From the IMG/VR virus record IMGVR_UViG_3300022674_000045, positions 1-64,000 of that record: a stretch of DNA of 64,000 nucleotides; one strand, given 5' to 3'. The translations under genes were made by a program, and so were the position numbers. The stretch's first letter is position 1, and each line of letters opens with the position of its first letter. Origin of the DNA: a virus. Below are positions 35,577-45,384 of this stretch, piece after piece. Under the pieces are notes generated by a model. The model was not told the origin of the DNA. It ran no database searches and saw nothing but the letters and a program-made list of their open reading frames with translations.

Positions 35577-36695
35577 ATGGATGAACTATTAGCAAAAGCT
35601 AACATAAAAGATTTACAATTAAAAAATGAAATTGTTAAAACCGTTGCGTTCAATTTAGATAAGTTATCAGAGCCTTGCTATTATCCAGAACTAAAAAAAG
35701 AATTATATACTTTTTTGAAGTTAACAAATTTAACCGAAAAAGATATTAGAGATTTTACAAAGAGAAAATGGAAAGGGAGAAAAGAGGCTTCATTTCAACT
35801 ACATAATGATGCCGCTTCAAATTTCTATATATTTCTATTACAATATTTTCTTAAGAAAAATGATAAAGTTGCTTATGCAAATTTAATGGTTTTGTATGTT
35901 TTACGCCAATATGCTAATTTAATTCACAAGACTTTTAAATATTGTAACCCTGATTCTTTTAAATATGCTCTTGAAATTTTAACGAAAACCCATCTATTCG
36001 CCAGGGAAAAAACAATTGCAAATGCTATTTATTATATGGCACAGGAAATGATAAAAAGATGGACTAGGGCACTAAGAACCAATGATCTTGATGGAATTAG
36101 CAAGTTTATACAAGAGTCTCGCCATCGTGTATCACAGAGTGTAAAAAGTTTTGCTCAAACATATTACAAAGCTGATAAAGAAGGAGTTGGATTTCAAACA
36201 GAAACCTCTCCAGATGAAGAAGATGAAAATGCTTATCAACAACAATCCACTGAAAGATCAACAAAATTAATTGATGATATTGCTCAAAAATTAACTGTTT
36301 ATAGATTTGTTGATAGAAAAACACAAGAAGAAGCTAGACGGTTTTCCAAAATAAAGGCATCGCTTGCAACTCAAATTGTTAGTAAATTAAATAATACTGA
36401 ATATGCAGATTTGATAAGATTGGTTTTGAAATTATATATTAAAGATATTCAAGATATAAAACAATTTTGTGGAAAAGATTACGAAAAATATTTAAGACAA
36501 CTAATGTCTCTAAAACGAACAAAGGCCCAAATATATTTTAAACAACAAGTAGGAATATTGTTACAAAAATTATTGGCGGACTTTGATTATTTAAAGACAT
36601 ATAAAAGTCTAACCTCTCAAACACAATACCTCATTAGTTTATTTCTTGCCTATTATTTGACTTCGCTATTAAGACATAGTGTCTGTATTAAGTAA
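35577..36695 (+). CDS. Hypothetical helical protein
   Basis: 372 residues, starting directly after the gp6-like stop (TAAATGG). It is almost entirely helical, Lys and Tyr rich, with an acidic Gln-rich break around residue 215 (SPDEEDENAYQQQST). No family is recognised. It ends the rightward baseplate operon, and its stop overlaps the stop of the convergent leftward gene by eight bases with no hairpin between. Confidence 0.55.
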   Translation: MDELLAKANIKDLQLKNEIVKTVAFNLDKLSEPCYYPELKKELYTFLKLTNLTEKDIRDFTKRKWKGRKEASFQLHNDAASNFYIFLLQYFLKKNDKVAYANLMVLYVLRQYANLIHKTFKYCNPDSFKYALEILTKTHLFAREKTIANAIYYMAQEMIKRWTRALRTNDLDGISKFIQESRHRVSQSVKSFAQTYYKADKEGVGFQTETSPDEEDENAYQQQSTERSTKLIDDIAQKLTVYRFVDRKTQEEARRFSKIKASLATQIVSKLNNTEYADLIRLVLKLYIKDIQDIKQFCGKDYEKYLRQLMSLKRTKAQIYFKQQVGILLQKLLADFDYLKTYKSLTSQTQYLISLFLAYYLTSLLRHSVCIK

Positions 36696-37944
36696 ATAAA
36701 TCCGTTGGTGATTGTGATCTTAAAGCTGCCGCAAGTGCTGCGGTATCTGATTGAACTCTGTCGGTTACAATTTTCTCAAGGACTTTTGGTGCGTTTCTTC
36801 TGCGTACTGCTTCATTTTTTGCTATAAATGATTGATCTGCTTCTAGAGTAGCAGCATCGGTTCTAAATCTGTCTGAGCTAACCAGGATACCCTCTCCTTG
36901 AGCTCCAACTGCAGCAGAAATCCCAGCCCTATGTCTCATTTCATTTCTTGTATAACTTAATGTTGAGTCGTTTTCTAATAAGTGATCAAGATAATTATTA
37001 ACAGTTGGTCTTGCACTTTCAAATGTTTTATTTTCTTCCAATACCATTGTTCCATATAAACTTGTAATATCAATTCTAACATCAACCATTGCTAATTGCT
37101 GATTAAATGCCACCTGTTGTTGATCCCCTCCTTTTATAACTGTAACATTTGTTATAACCGCTGGATCCAACCCATAAATACCTCTTGAGTATATTTTATG
37201 AAAAAATGGCCAATTAAATGTTTTTCCATCTTCAGATCGTGGAATAGCCAAAGCAAGTATAACTGCAAGAGGACCAATAATATGTCTTTGGGTCGATGAT
37301 GAACTTGCTGGGTTTGGATTATACAATCTTACAGTTGCTGTATATGATGGAGTATATCCACTATTCCTCCAAATTTGTGGAAAGTCAACTCTATGACCCC
37401 CAATCATTTTATCAATCATTTGAGCTGCACCACCAAGAACTTTGTTTCCTGACATTGATGATTTTAATGTTCTTAGAGCTGCTGCTGTTCCAGCGGCACC
37501 ACTTCCAATTCCTTCAACAATTCCCCCCAAAGCTCCACCCATTTCCTGACCAGTAGTTTGAAATGTTCCACCTAAAGTATCAAGAGTTCCAAGGCCAGAT
37601 GTATTTCCTGTCATTTGTGCAAGTTGCTGCATACCAGATGATGCAACATCTGTAAATTTTTGTAAGAATGTTTCACCATATTCATTTGTAAATGAGTCTG
37701 TTGGAAAGTTATCAGCTATAAAGGCAAGTCTTATCGGTTGAGTATCTAATTGATATCCAAGAGAATTAAGGATCCCATTATATTTATCCCATGCTTCATT
37801 AACTCTAAATAATGTCAAACCAGATTCAAAATGTGGTGTGCATGGAGTAATTTCCATGACTGGCATACTATTTATAATTTCCGTATCGCTTACATGTGAT
37901 GCTGGAGGCATTCCAAATGTGTTATTAAATGGTGATAGTTTCAT
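36688..37944 (-). CDS. Baseplate tube-cap protein gp48/gp54-like
   Basis: 418 residues with an AAGGAGAT site. A Gly/Ala-rich middle (GTLDTLGGTFQTTGQEMGG...) separates an N-terminal domain (IRLAFIADNFPTDSFTNEYGETFL) from a tube-like domain: VDFPQIWRNSGYTPSYTATVRLYNPNP, GPLAVILALAIPRS and VTNVTVIKGGD. This organisation fits the gp48/gp54 family, which caps the baseplate hub and initiates tube polymerisation. The last gene of the leftward tape-measure operon. Confidence 0.65.
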   Translation of the reverse strand: MKLSPFNNTFGMPPASHVSDTEIINSMPVMEITPCTPHFESGLTLFRVNEAWDKYNGILNSLGYQLDTQPIRLAFIADNFPTDSFTNEYGETFLQKFTDVASSGMQQLAQMTGNTSGLGTLDTLGGTFQTTGQEMGGALGGIVEGIGSGAAGTAAALRTLKSSMSGNKVLGGAAQMIDKMIGGHRVDFPQIWRNSGYTPSYTATVRLYNPNPASSSSTQRHIIGPLAVILALAIPRSEDGKTFNWPFFHKIYSRGIYGLDPAVITNVTVIKGGDQQQVAFNQQLAMVDVRIDITSLYGTMVLEENKTFESARPTVNNYLDHLLENDSTLSYTRNEMRHRAGISAAVGAQGEGILVSSDRFRTDAATLEADQSFIAKNEAVRRRNAPKVLEKIVTDRVQSDTAALAAALRSQSPTDLFT

Positions 37945-37961
37945 AGTATAAATTTATCTCC

Positions 37962-40900
37962 TTACTGATATGTACCCCTTGCAAGTCTATCTAATGTTGG
38001 GTTTGTCATTTTAAATCCTTTTCTTTCTCCAGGTGCAACATTGTTAACTTGTGAGTTAGAAGATACAATAGTATTTGTTGAATTATTTATTTGAGCCCCA
38101 TATGCCTTAGTTTGAGATTCAATCGCTCTTCTATTTGCTTCAGCTGCCAACATTGCAGCTCTTTCTCTTGAAGCGTTTCTATTTAGTTCTTCTTTTGCAT
38201 ACTGATTCGCAAGAGCTCCTTCATAATCTAATGATATTGCGGATCTTTCATATACATTTGCTTCACCTAGTGAACCAGCCAAATCTCTTGCTAAAGTGCC
38301 ACCACTTATTTTCTTTGCGTACTTTTTAGCTTTTCTATATATAAACCCAATACCCCAAGGAAGATTGCTTAACCACTCATCAATGATTAATCCAATTTCT
38401 TTGAATCCTCTTATAAGATTTGGAATCGGGAAAAAGAAATCTACAATAGCTTGTTTTAGCGTCTTTTTCCAATCATCTCCACCAAATACTGAACTGATTG
38501 TTTGTTTAACCCAGTCACCTATTGATTTGATTCCATCCCATATTGTTGATATTACACCTTTCATTCCTCTCCATATTGGTCCAAGAATTGAAGATCCTTC
38601 CATCCATTCATCAATCTTTTTATATATATTTTTTCCTGCCCATTTTACTAATATCCATATACTCTTGATAGCTTCTTGCATAATGTCAAATGGAAACTTT
38701 ACAACTTTCCAAAGACCACCAATTAAATCTTTTACCCCTTCCCATTGTTTTTTTATTGCTTGTGATATGTCTGCTCCGCCAACGAATCCTAATAATCCAC
38801 CAGCTATTGCTCCGGCAGCTCCACCAATTGCTATTCCTATTGGACCTCCAAATGCTCCAAGACCAGCTCCGATCAATCCACCTTTTAATGCTCCACGTTT
38901 AGCACCAGTAGCACCAGATTTTGTTCCACCCAGGAATCCAGCAATCCCTCTCATAAGCCAATTTTGAACATATCCTTCTGCATCTCCGGACATCATTGCG
39001 CTGACCATATCCCATAAACCCATTCCTCCGCCAATAGCTAATCCAGCGGTGCCAGCAAGAACTGCTCCACCTGCTCCAGCTAATCCTCTTGCTCCCCAGC
39101 CTAAAAGACCTCTTACCCCACCACCTGCCAGGGCGCCTCTTGCACCACCCAGAAGTTTGCCCATTCTTCCACCGGCTCCAATTGTTAATTTTTTACCACC
39201 ACGACCAAAGAATTTAGCAATACCTCCAATACCTTTACCCAATACACCAAATACTTTACCAATAGGACCAGTTACTAACCAACTACCAAGTTTTCCAAAA
39301 CTCATTAAAAGGCCTCTAAGTCTTCCACCAATTGTTGTAAGCCAACCAAGTAACATTGGAATCCAGCCCTTAATATCTTTTCTAGTTTTATCTGCTGCTT
39401 TGGCTGCTTTCTCTGTAGTGTTTGCTGTTTTTCTAGCATCTTTTGCCATCTCAGCAATCTTTTTTTGTCTTTCCATTTCAGACTTATATTGTTTTTTAAA
39501 GTTTGCTTTTGTTAGCTTGGCTGTTCTCTTCGCATTTGCCCAAATATATCTAACATTTCTAGCAAGCTTTTTATATAGCCCGAAAGCTTTCTTTTGAAAT
39601 GTTGCTGTTGTTGCAACATTCTCAGCCATACTAGGTGAATGTGGTCCTTCTCTATCTTCTCTATCTCTTTCAGCTTTACTAATTTCTTTTAGATGAGAAA
39701 CAACTTTTCCAGCAAATGTTTTTGTTGATCTTACTGCTGCATCTGAAAACTCTCCAGCAGCTGTCATTCCCCTTTCATATCCACGTTTTGCTCTTTTTGC
39801 CATTCCACGTGCTGCAAACTCAGCATCAAACTTAGCATTCCATGCTGCTTCCTGGGCTGCTGTAACATAATCTTCACCACCCACTTCACCACCGAAGCGG
39901 CCTCTGATATTCTCTTTTGTTATTCCCATATTTCTTAAGATTGCAGCAGGATTTAATAAATCATTAAAACTATGTATTCCTGCTTCATCAAGGGCAGCTC
40001 TGTCAAGACCAAGATTGTCAACAAAAGTTCCAAATAAATCAGTCTTGCCAAAACTTCTTGTAGTCATAAACTCTTTAATTTTTCCAAATAGAGTATAATG
40101 TTTACCACTGGTTGGAGATACCTCTTGTCCAACTAAAGCTTCAGCTGAAACTTTTGTATATTTCTCTATATTGCGAAGGTATGTCATACCTTTCATATAA
40201 ATCAATGCTAACATATTAACTTGTTGTGCATAGATATTACTTGTACTTGTAGCTCTTTTTACATCTCCAGCAAATCCACCCCTAAGTCCAAACAGTGCTT
40301 TAAACGGACTTGTTATTACTGATTGCAATGTTTGACTGAACATCAACATTGCTCTAAATGTTGGATGTTGTAGCAATGTTCTTTGGAACGCAATTCTAAA
40401 TCGTGATGCTGTACCAATCATGGCAACTTTTAATTCAAGAACAGCTTTTAGCAATCTATCTTGCCATGGTTTTTCTTTATACATTCTAGTTTTTTGAAAT
40501 TCTTGAATAAATGTGCCAAATATATCTTTTCTATCTTGATGGATTTCTCCAACAAGTGTTTCCATTCTTACAAGGTTTTGTGATAGTGTATCAAGAACTA
40601 CACTTAAGCGTTTTGAGATGTCTTCAGTTTTAACATCATCAATTCGCTTCATAATTTTATCAATTGGGGTGACAACTTCAGCCGCATGAACTTCAACAAC
40701 ACCGCCTTTCTTTACAAAACCACCTTCCTGCATCTTTGGTAATTCGCCTTCAGCTTGAAGTTCTTTATTTCTTTTAAATACGTTTCCTAAAGATTCTCCT
40801 GCTTTAGCTAATGTTCCAGAAACAGACTCTTTCATATTTCTTGCCGCTGATTGGAATACATCGGTTTCCATAAATTTAGCAGCAAAATAACCAAACAGCG

Positions 40901-41297
40901 GTGTGGCTTTAGATAATGCCATTGCCATTGTATTTTGTTTGTTAATACTTATATCTTCACCAATAGCTTTACCGTATTGGCCAATAGCCGCACTTGTTGC
41001 TTTTGCAGTATCAGTTGTAATATTTTTTACACCAACTGATAAATTTTGAATTGCTTTTCCTAAGCTTTTAACAACTCCATTATATGCTGCAGCAGTATCA
41101 TTTGTAAATTCACTACGTTCCATATCAAGTTGTTGCATTAACCTTTGTTGCTCTTTTGTTAACGAACTAACCTCATTTGATATTTGTAGTCTTCTTTTAT
41201 TTTGCTCATGGACAACGCCTTCCACTTTTTGATGAAGACTATTGATACGGCGAGCTCTATCACTAGACATGTTGATTGGTGGATCTTTGTCTGCCAT
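37962..41297 (-). CDS. Tail tape measure protein
   Basis: 1111 residues with an AAGGAGATAATGTAG site. The N-terminal 600 residues are helical with coiled-coil segments. Residues about 740-900 are a long hydrophobic Gly/Ala stretch (LLGGARGALAGGGVRGLLGWGARGLAGAGG, GLIGAGLGAFGGPIGIAIGGAAGAIAGGLLGFVGGA) typical of tape measures that insert into the host membrane. Tape measure length sets tail length, so a tail of roughly 150-170 nm is expected from the usual residue-to-length ratio. Many antisense frames here follow from its biased composition. Confidence 0.85.
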   Translation of the reverse strand: MADKDPPINMSSDRARRINSLHQKVEGVVHEQNKRRLQISNEVSSLTKEQQRLMQQLDMERSEFTNDTAAAYNGVVKSLGKAIQNLSVGVKNITTDTAKATSAAIGQYGKAIGEDISINKQNTMAMALSKATPLFGYFAAKFMETDVFQSAARNMKESVSGTLAKAGESLGNVFKRNKELQAEGELPKMQEGGFVKKGGVVEVHAAEVVTPIDKIMKRIDDVKTEDISKRLSVVLDTLSQNLVRMETLVGEIHQDRKDIFGTFIQEFQKTRMYKEKPWQDRLLKAVLELKVAMIGTASRFRIAFQRTLLQHPTFRAMLMFSQTLQSVITSPFKALFGLRGGFAGDVKRATSTSNIYAQQVNMLALIYMKGMTYLRNIEKYTKVSAEALVGQEVSPTSGKHYTLFGKIKEFMTTRSFGKTDLFGTFVDNLGLDRAALDEAGIHSFNDLLNPAAILRNMGITKENIRGRFGGEVGGEDYVTAAQEAAWNAKFDAEFAARGMAKRAKRGYERGMTAAGEFSDAAVRSTKTFAGKVVSHLKEISKAERDREDREGPHSPSMAENVATTATFQKKAFGLYKKLARNVRYIWANAKRTAKLTKANFKKQYKSEMERQKKIAEMAKDARKTANTTEKAAKAADKTRKDIKGWIPMLLGWLTTIGGRLRGLLMSFGKLGSWLVTGPIGKVFGVLGKGIGGIAKFFGRGGKKLTIGAGGRMGKLLGGARGALAGGGVRGLLGWGARGLAGAGGAVLAGTAGLAIGGGMGLWDMVSAMMSGDAEGYVQNWLMRGIAGFLGGTKSGATGAKRGALKGGLIGAGLGAFGGPIGIAIGGAAGAIAGGLLGFVGGADISQAIKKQWEGVKDLIGGLWKVVKFPFDIMQEAIKSIWILVKWAGKNIYKKIDEWMEGSSILGPIWRGMKGVISTIWDGIKSIGDWVKQTISSVFGGDDWKKTLKQAIVDFFFPIPNLIRGFKEIGLIIDEWLSNLPWGIGFIYRKAKKYAKKISGGTLARDLAGSLGEANVYERSAISLDYEGALANQYAKEELNRNASRERAAMLAAEANRRAIESQTKAYGAQINNSTNTIVSSNSQVNNVAPGERKGFKMTNPTLDRLARGTYQ

Positions 41298-41310
41298 CTA
41301 CATTATCTCC

Positions 41311-42228
41311 TTACAGCTTATTAATAGCTTGGTATACTTTTTGATCTGGACTAGATGCAAGTGTCAATAAAGAAATTACTTCTGATGGTGCAAATAATTC
41401 CTGATATGCAAATTGATTATCTTTAAGAGCGTCTATTGTAAAAATTTCTTTATATGCTACATATAATGGACTTACAAGATATTTGAATTTCATTGCAAGA
41501 TTAATCATCATATGACCTAGTCCGCCACCCTCTAATTTTTGTACCAGTTTAATAAAAACTATATATGATGTAACCATTTTAGTAAATTGATCATCCGATA
41601 GTGTTGAAGTAGGTTTAAATATTTCAAATATTTTATCATAATACTCTTTCAATAGTTTATTGTCTATCATAAAACCTTTTCTACCTTCAATTTTGAAATA
41701 CAAAAAATTTAAAAAATCTTTCATTTTGGATTGATCTATATTACTTAGATTACAATTTAACAAACGACAAAAATAAAACTGATAAAAATGAAGTAATTTT
41801 TCTTGGAATAAATTAAAAAATACTTTCGGTTTTGTAAATGAAAGTAAGTGAATTAATTCATGTAATGTAACACTGGCTAATGCATTATTTTGGACGAATG
41901 AAAAAAGATTTGCGCTTTGTTCAACAAAAATATAAACAATCTTCTTCTGTGGTAATGCTGCTCCTGCTATTCCTCTGAATTGAACTGGCTGCAACTTAAA
42001 CATTGCTCTAAGAATACTTTTACTTTTATATACTGGAGTTATTATTGATTTGGATGTTAAATCTTCTATTTTATTAAAAACTGGAGCACCTTTTCCAGAT
42101 TTTCTAATTGCATTTAGATATTGCTTAATTAATTGGGGCGATGTATAAAATGTTTTACCATCGAATCTATCAACGGGCTTTAAGTCTCCATGTGGAAGTC
42201 CCATAAATTCCGATAACTGTTTTTCCAT
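41311..42228 (-). CDS. Zincin-like protein with HELIH motif
   Basis: 305 residues. His123, Glu124 and His127 (SVTLHELIHLLSF) give the HExxH zinc motif of metallopeptidases, in a context of a hydrophobic strand (KIVYIFVEQ) before it, as in true zincins. The rest is helical, Lys and Phe rich, with no recognised family. It lies between the tape measure and the large terminase. A structural or morphogenetic protease role is possible, but a third ligand cannot be assigned. Confidence 0.6.
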   Translation of the reverse strand: MEKQLSEFMGLPHGDLKPVDRFDGKTFYTSPQLIKQYLNAIRKSGKGAPVFNKIEDLTSKSIITPVYKSKSILRAMFKLQPVQFRGIAGAALPQKKIVYIFVEQSANLFSFVQNNALASVTLHELIHLLSFTKPKVFFNLFQEKLLHFYQFYFCRLLNCNLSNIDQSKMKDFLNFLYFKIEGRKGFMIDNKLLKEYYDKIFEIFKPTSTLSDDQFTKMVTSYIVFIKLVQKLEGGGLGHMMINLAMKFKYLVSPLYVAYKEIFTIDALKDNQFAYQELFAPSEVISLLTLASSPDQKVYQAINKL

Positions 42229-42236
42229 TTTAACTC

Positions 42237-43892
42237 CTATCTATTACTATATAATGATAATATATCTACAAACCCTTGCATCTCGCCAATGTGATCTTTT
42301 ACATGTCTCATAATACCTTCATTTGAAATATCTCCAACTGCTCCACTATTACCAGCTATAATATCTGTCATCTCAGACGAAAGCTGTGTAAACTCTTGTG
42401 TACTAATCAACATTGGTGGATCATATTTTCTTACATACATAACACATGATGTACTCAACACTAAGTCATCGTGACAACCTGTATCAGCTTCAACACGACC
42501 ACTCGTTTTTGTTACTAACCCTGCAATCTCCAAAGCTAATCTTTCTGATTTTACACACTGTGGATATTGCGTAATATATGAATATAGGGCATCAATCATT
42601 AACGGTCTTGTTTTTGAGTTAGTTGAAAGACCTGGTAATACTGTTTGTTTACCTCTTTTTTCTTTATAAATCATGTGCCCAAATTCGCTATAGTTTAATT
42701 GCTCAACAACCTGGTTACCATATGAGTTTGATTCTACAACAATCATTCCAGGATATTGTGCGGCCAATACTTTAACAACCTTAACATAATCAAGAACTTT
42801 GCATTTTCCTTGATATTCACAAACCTGCTCCATTGTTTCATAATCCCAAACAGTTACAGCAGATTTATCTGAACCATGTTCAGGTGCGGTATCAACTCCC
42901 ATTATATAATATCTTCCTGGCACAGCATGAGAAAATTTCCAAATTTCTCCATTGAAGATTTTTGTTTTTTCAATTGGTTGTTGTACAGCATCTTGAACTT
43001 TTTCAACAGTTTCAGGTTCAAAGAATGATCCTTCTGCTGGTAAGAATTTTAACTCAAGCTCTTGTGCGATTTTTCTTTGATCATTATCAAATAGAGCACA
43101 TTGAGTTTTATACCAATCAGGATCTTCTGATAACTCAGGAATACTTCTCCAATGAATTACAAATGGTTCAAAAATATCATCTCTTGATACTGCGCTTTGA
43201 TATCTTTTAAAATACCATTCTCCAATTCCAACTGTTTTATTTGGAGTTGAAAGAACAACAGTACCATATGGAACATTTGCTTTCTTGGCTTGCATCTGGT
43301 TCGTTGATAAAGCTGGAACCATAGAAGTCCAGGCGGTATCAATATGATGAACAAATGCTGCTTCGTCAATTACCAAGAATGTCAATGCCTTACCACGAAG
43401 GGTTTTATCTGGAGCATTTGGATTAACAGGAGAAGCATAAACTTTTGATCCGTTTGTTAAAATAAATGATTGTTCTGTTCTCTTTGAAAATCCTTTACCC
43501 AGTGGCCCCTTTGGAGGTTTCATCCAATCAGGTAATTTTTCAACCATACCACGAATAGCTCTAGCAAAGTCCGTAGCTTCTTTCCCATCCTTTGAAATAA
43601 TACCAATAACAGCATTATCAAAGAAGTTTGCCAACCAGGCAGAATAGGCTTGAATTATAGTTGAGATTCCAATCTGACGGCTCTTCAAAACCAATACATA
43701 ATGTTTTTCTTCAACTAAATTAACAAGTTCTACCTGTTTTTTATATGGTACAAGATTAATGTCTTTTCCCGGAACTTCGATTAATATATACGTTCGGCAA
43801 AAATATTCAAAGTCGGATTTACACCTCAAGTATTCAGTTACATACTTATCTGCTAATCCTTGTAGATCTTTCGGTGTTTGTATTGATGCCAT
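42237..43892 (-). CDS. Terminase large subunit
   Basis: 551 residues with an AAAGGGAG site. The ATPase Walker A is KSRQIGIST (residues 70-78) and Walker B is LVIDEAA with Asp176 and Glu177. The nuclease domain begins at YYIMGVDTAPEHGSDKS with the first metal-binding Asp, and later has MIVVESNSYGNQV and the acidic GCHDDLVLSTS. This enzyme cuts concatemeric DNA and pumps it into the prohead. A candidate phage promoter box precedes it by 12 bases. No small terminase is recognised nearby. Confidence 0.95.
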   Translation of the reverse strand: MASIQTPKDLQGLADKYVTEYLRCKSDFEYFCRTYILIEVPGKDINLVPYKKQVELVNLVEEKHYVLVLKSRQIGISTIIQAYSAWLANFFDNAVIGIISKDGKEATDFARAIRGMVEKLPDWMKPPKGPLGKGFSKRTEQSFILTNGSKVYASPVNPNAPDKTLRGKALTFLVIDEAAFVHHIDTAWTSMVPALSTNQMQAKKANVPYGTVVLSTPNKTVGIGEWYFKRYQSAVSRDDIFEPFVIHWRSIPELSEDPDWYKTQCALFDNDQRKIAQELELKFLPAEGSFFEPETVEKVQDAVQQPIEKTKIFNGEIWKFSHAVPGRYYIMGVDTAPEHGSDKSAVTVWDYETMEQVCEYQGKCKVLDYVKVVKVLAAQYPGMIVVESNSYGNQVVEQLNYSEFGHMIYKEKRGKQTVLPGLSTNSKTRPLMIDALYSYITQYPQCVKSERLALEIAGLVTKTSGRVEADTGCHDDLVLSTSCVMYVRKYDPPMLISTQEFTQLSSEMTDIIAGNSGAVGDISNEGIMRHVKDHIGEMQGFVDILSLYSNR

Positions 43893-43903
43893 ACTATTCT
43901 CCC

Positions 43904-43968
43904 TTTGTTTTTTGTTCTAATTATTAGATGAGTTCTCTATATATATTAATTAATGAAATGAAAGAATT
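43904..43968 (-). promoter_or_regulatory. Composite control element g for the terminase gene
   Basis: Read on the minus strand: AATTCTTTCA, an exact ATTAATATATATAGA (43936-43950), then ATTAGAACAAAAAACAAA (43904-43921) directly before GGGAG and the terminase ATG. It has the same order as elements c and e. Confidence 0.65.
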
Positions 43969-43993
43969 GTACAAAAAAACAAAGGAGGGAAAT

Positions 43994-44077
43994 ATGAATT
44001 TTTTTATCCGTTGTAAAATTGACAGTTCGATTTCTTCATTGCTGTCGTTTTGTAGATTATATAGAAACGAAAGCTAA
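43994..44077 (+). CDS. Possible 27-residue micro-protein
   Basis: A short frame (MNFFIRCKIDSSISSLLSFC...) on the strand opposite its neighbours. AAAGGAGGGAA lies directly upstream of the ATG and a G/C hairpin follows the stop. It would make the composite element at 43904-43968 divergent, as at the two other sites. There is no homology evidence; this is tentative. Confidence 0.3.
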   Translation: MNFFIRCKIDSSISSLLSFCRLYRNES

Positions 44078-44100
44078 GGGGGGACGCCCCCTAGTTCTTT
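44078..44100. terminator. GC hairpin with partial T-run
   Basis: GGGGGG-ACG-CCCCC hairpin followed on the plus strand by TAGTTCTTTTT. It lies just after the stop of the micro-ORF and, on the minus strand, just after the hub-like gene, so it may end transcription in either direction. Confidence 0.45.
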
Positions 44101-45368
44101 TTGTTGGTTCTATAGAGGTTGATATTTGCAGTTGTTTGCCAATCAGGCCCACCCCTTACAAAATTAATAATTGAACTGAATAGAATATATTTTCCTTCAA
44201 GATCTTGGTACTCAATAGTTTGTGGTTTAAATTTTACACACTCACCAACATCAATAAGATTTAATACTGGGAGGTTTCTTTCAATATTTAAAGAAATATG
44301 TGAAAGATCAGCAAGAGATTTTCCAAATCTTGAGTTAAATAATGTTGCTTCTTTTTCGTATCCAGTATCCTCATTATAATATCTTGTTCTTTTTGCTGCT
44401 GAGTCAATAAATAAATTGTTATTTCGTTGACTATATAGTAATGAATAATTTTGTGCAACTGTTTGCAAATCTTGTGAGATTGTTGCCGTAATGGAGTCCT
44501 TTGGTTTTATAAGATGATTTATAGAAGATCCTAAATCAGCAAATTTAGATGTTCCTAAATATTCAGTTTCTATTGTATCATATGTATAAAAAACATTTCC
44601 ATCCAGAGCTTCTTCATAAATTTTTTCTTGAAGTTTAGAATCTCCAGAGGTCGATGCTAATTGGTAAACTGTAAATGTTTGATTTTTTCTTAATTTTCCT
44701 GTTAAATTTTTTATATAAACTTTATTATCATGCTGACAAAATACCCCAGGAACTCCAGAAAACAACCCAAATCTTTGGTCTAAATACCCATCAAACATAT
44801 CATCACTTGTTTTGTCATACTCTTTAATTATTTTATAAAATGTAGTAGGAGGAATACAAACTTGATCTATCACTGCTTGATTTCTGTTGTAACTATCAAA
44901 ATCAACAACTGTACCAACGGTAGCTGCTAATGATGAGACAATATCTGAAAGACGTTGACCAATAAAAACATCATTTACAAGTGTTGACATTGTAGTAAAT
45001 GGTTTTCTAGCAAGGCATGTAATTGTAAGTCTAGTTCTATCCTTCATAGTCATTTCAGTCATTTGACCTTTTTCTGTTAACTGAAAATCCGAGTTCAAAT
45101 ACATCAATTCAACATTAATACTTGGACCTGGATAGTCTTGTTCTCTATATAAAGTTATTTGTAATTTTATTGGCTCTCCACCGAAAATTTCTTCAACGAT
45201 TACATCATTTGGGTCTAACAGGAAAGTAATATCAACAACTTGATATGCTGTTGCAAGGGATGAGGCAAACATTACTTCAAGCGTATCATTGGTATAGTCC
45301 AGGTCTTTTATTTTTACTTTTAATTCATATAGTTTATTCGGTGTATAATAGCTTTTTTCTTCTGGCAT
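44091..45368 (-). CDS. Baseplate hub-like protein
   Basis: 425 residues. N-terminal beta domains (YELKVKIKDLDYTNDTLEVMF, PIKLQITLYREQ) followed by LARKPFTTMSTLVNDVFIGQRLSDIVSSLAATVG, which resembles the segment of gp27/gpD-type hub proteins where a short helical domain follows the first tube-like domain. SHISLNIERNLPVLNLIDVGECVKF and a final TANINLYRTNK beta strand fit the second tube domain. I infer the hub connecting tube and spike. It has its own candidate promoter box and a GGGATAGG site. Confidence 0.5.
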   Translation of the reverse strand: MPEEKSYYTPNKLYELKVKIKDLDYTNDTLEVMFASSLATAYQVVDITFLLDPNDVIVEEIFGGEPIKLQITLYREQDYPGPSINVELMYLNSDFQLTEKGQMTEMTMKDRTRLTITCLARKPFTTMSTLVNDVFIGQRLSDIVSSLAATVGTVVDFDSYNRNQAVIDQVCIPPTTFYKIIKEYDKTSDDMFDGYLDQRFGLFSGVPGVFCQHDNKVYIKNLTGKLRKNQTFTVYQLASTSGDSKLQEKIYEEALDGNVFYTYDTIETEYLGTSKFADLGSSINHLIKPKDSITATISQDLQTVAQNYSLLYSQRNNNLFIDSAAKRTRYYNEDTGYEKEATLFNSRFGKSLADLSHISLNIERNLPVLNLIDVGECVKFKPQTIEYQDLEGKYILFSSIINFVRGGPDWQTTANINLYRTNKKN

Positions 45369-45384
45369 GATCTACCTATCCCTT

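Noticed and set aside
38296-39597. Long plus-strand ORFs antisense to the tape measure gene
   Set aside because: Pro/Ile-rich translation mirrors the Gly/Ala-rich hydrophobic region of the tape measure; no ribosome-binding site.
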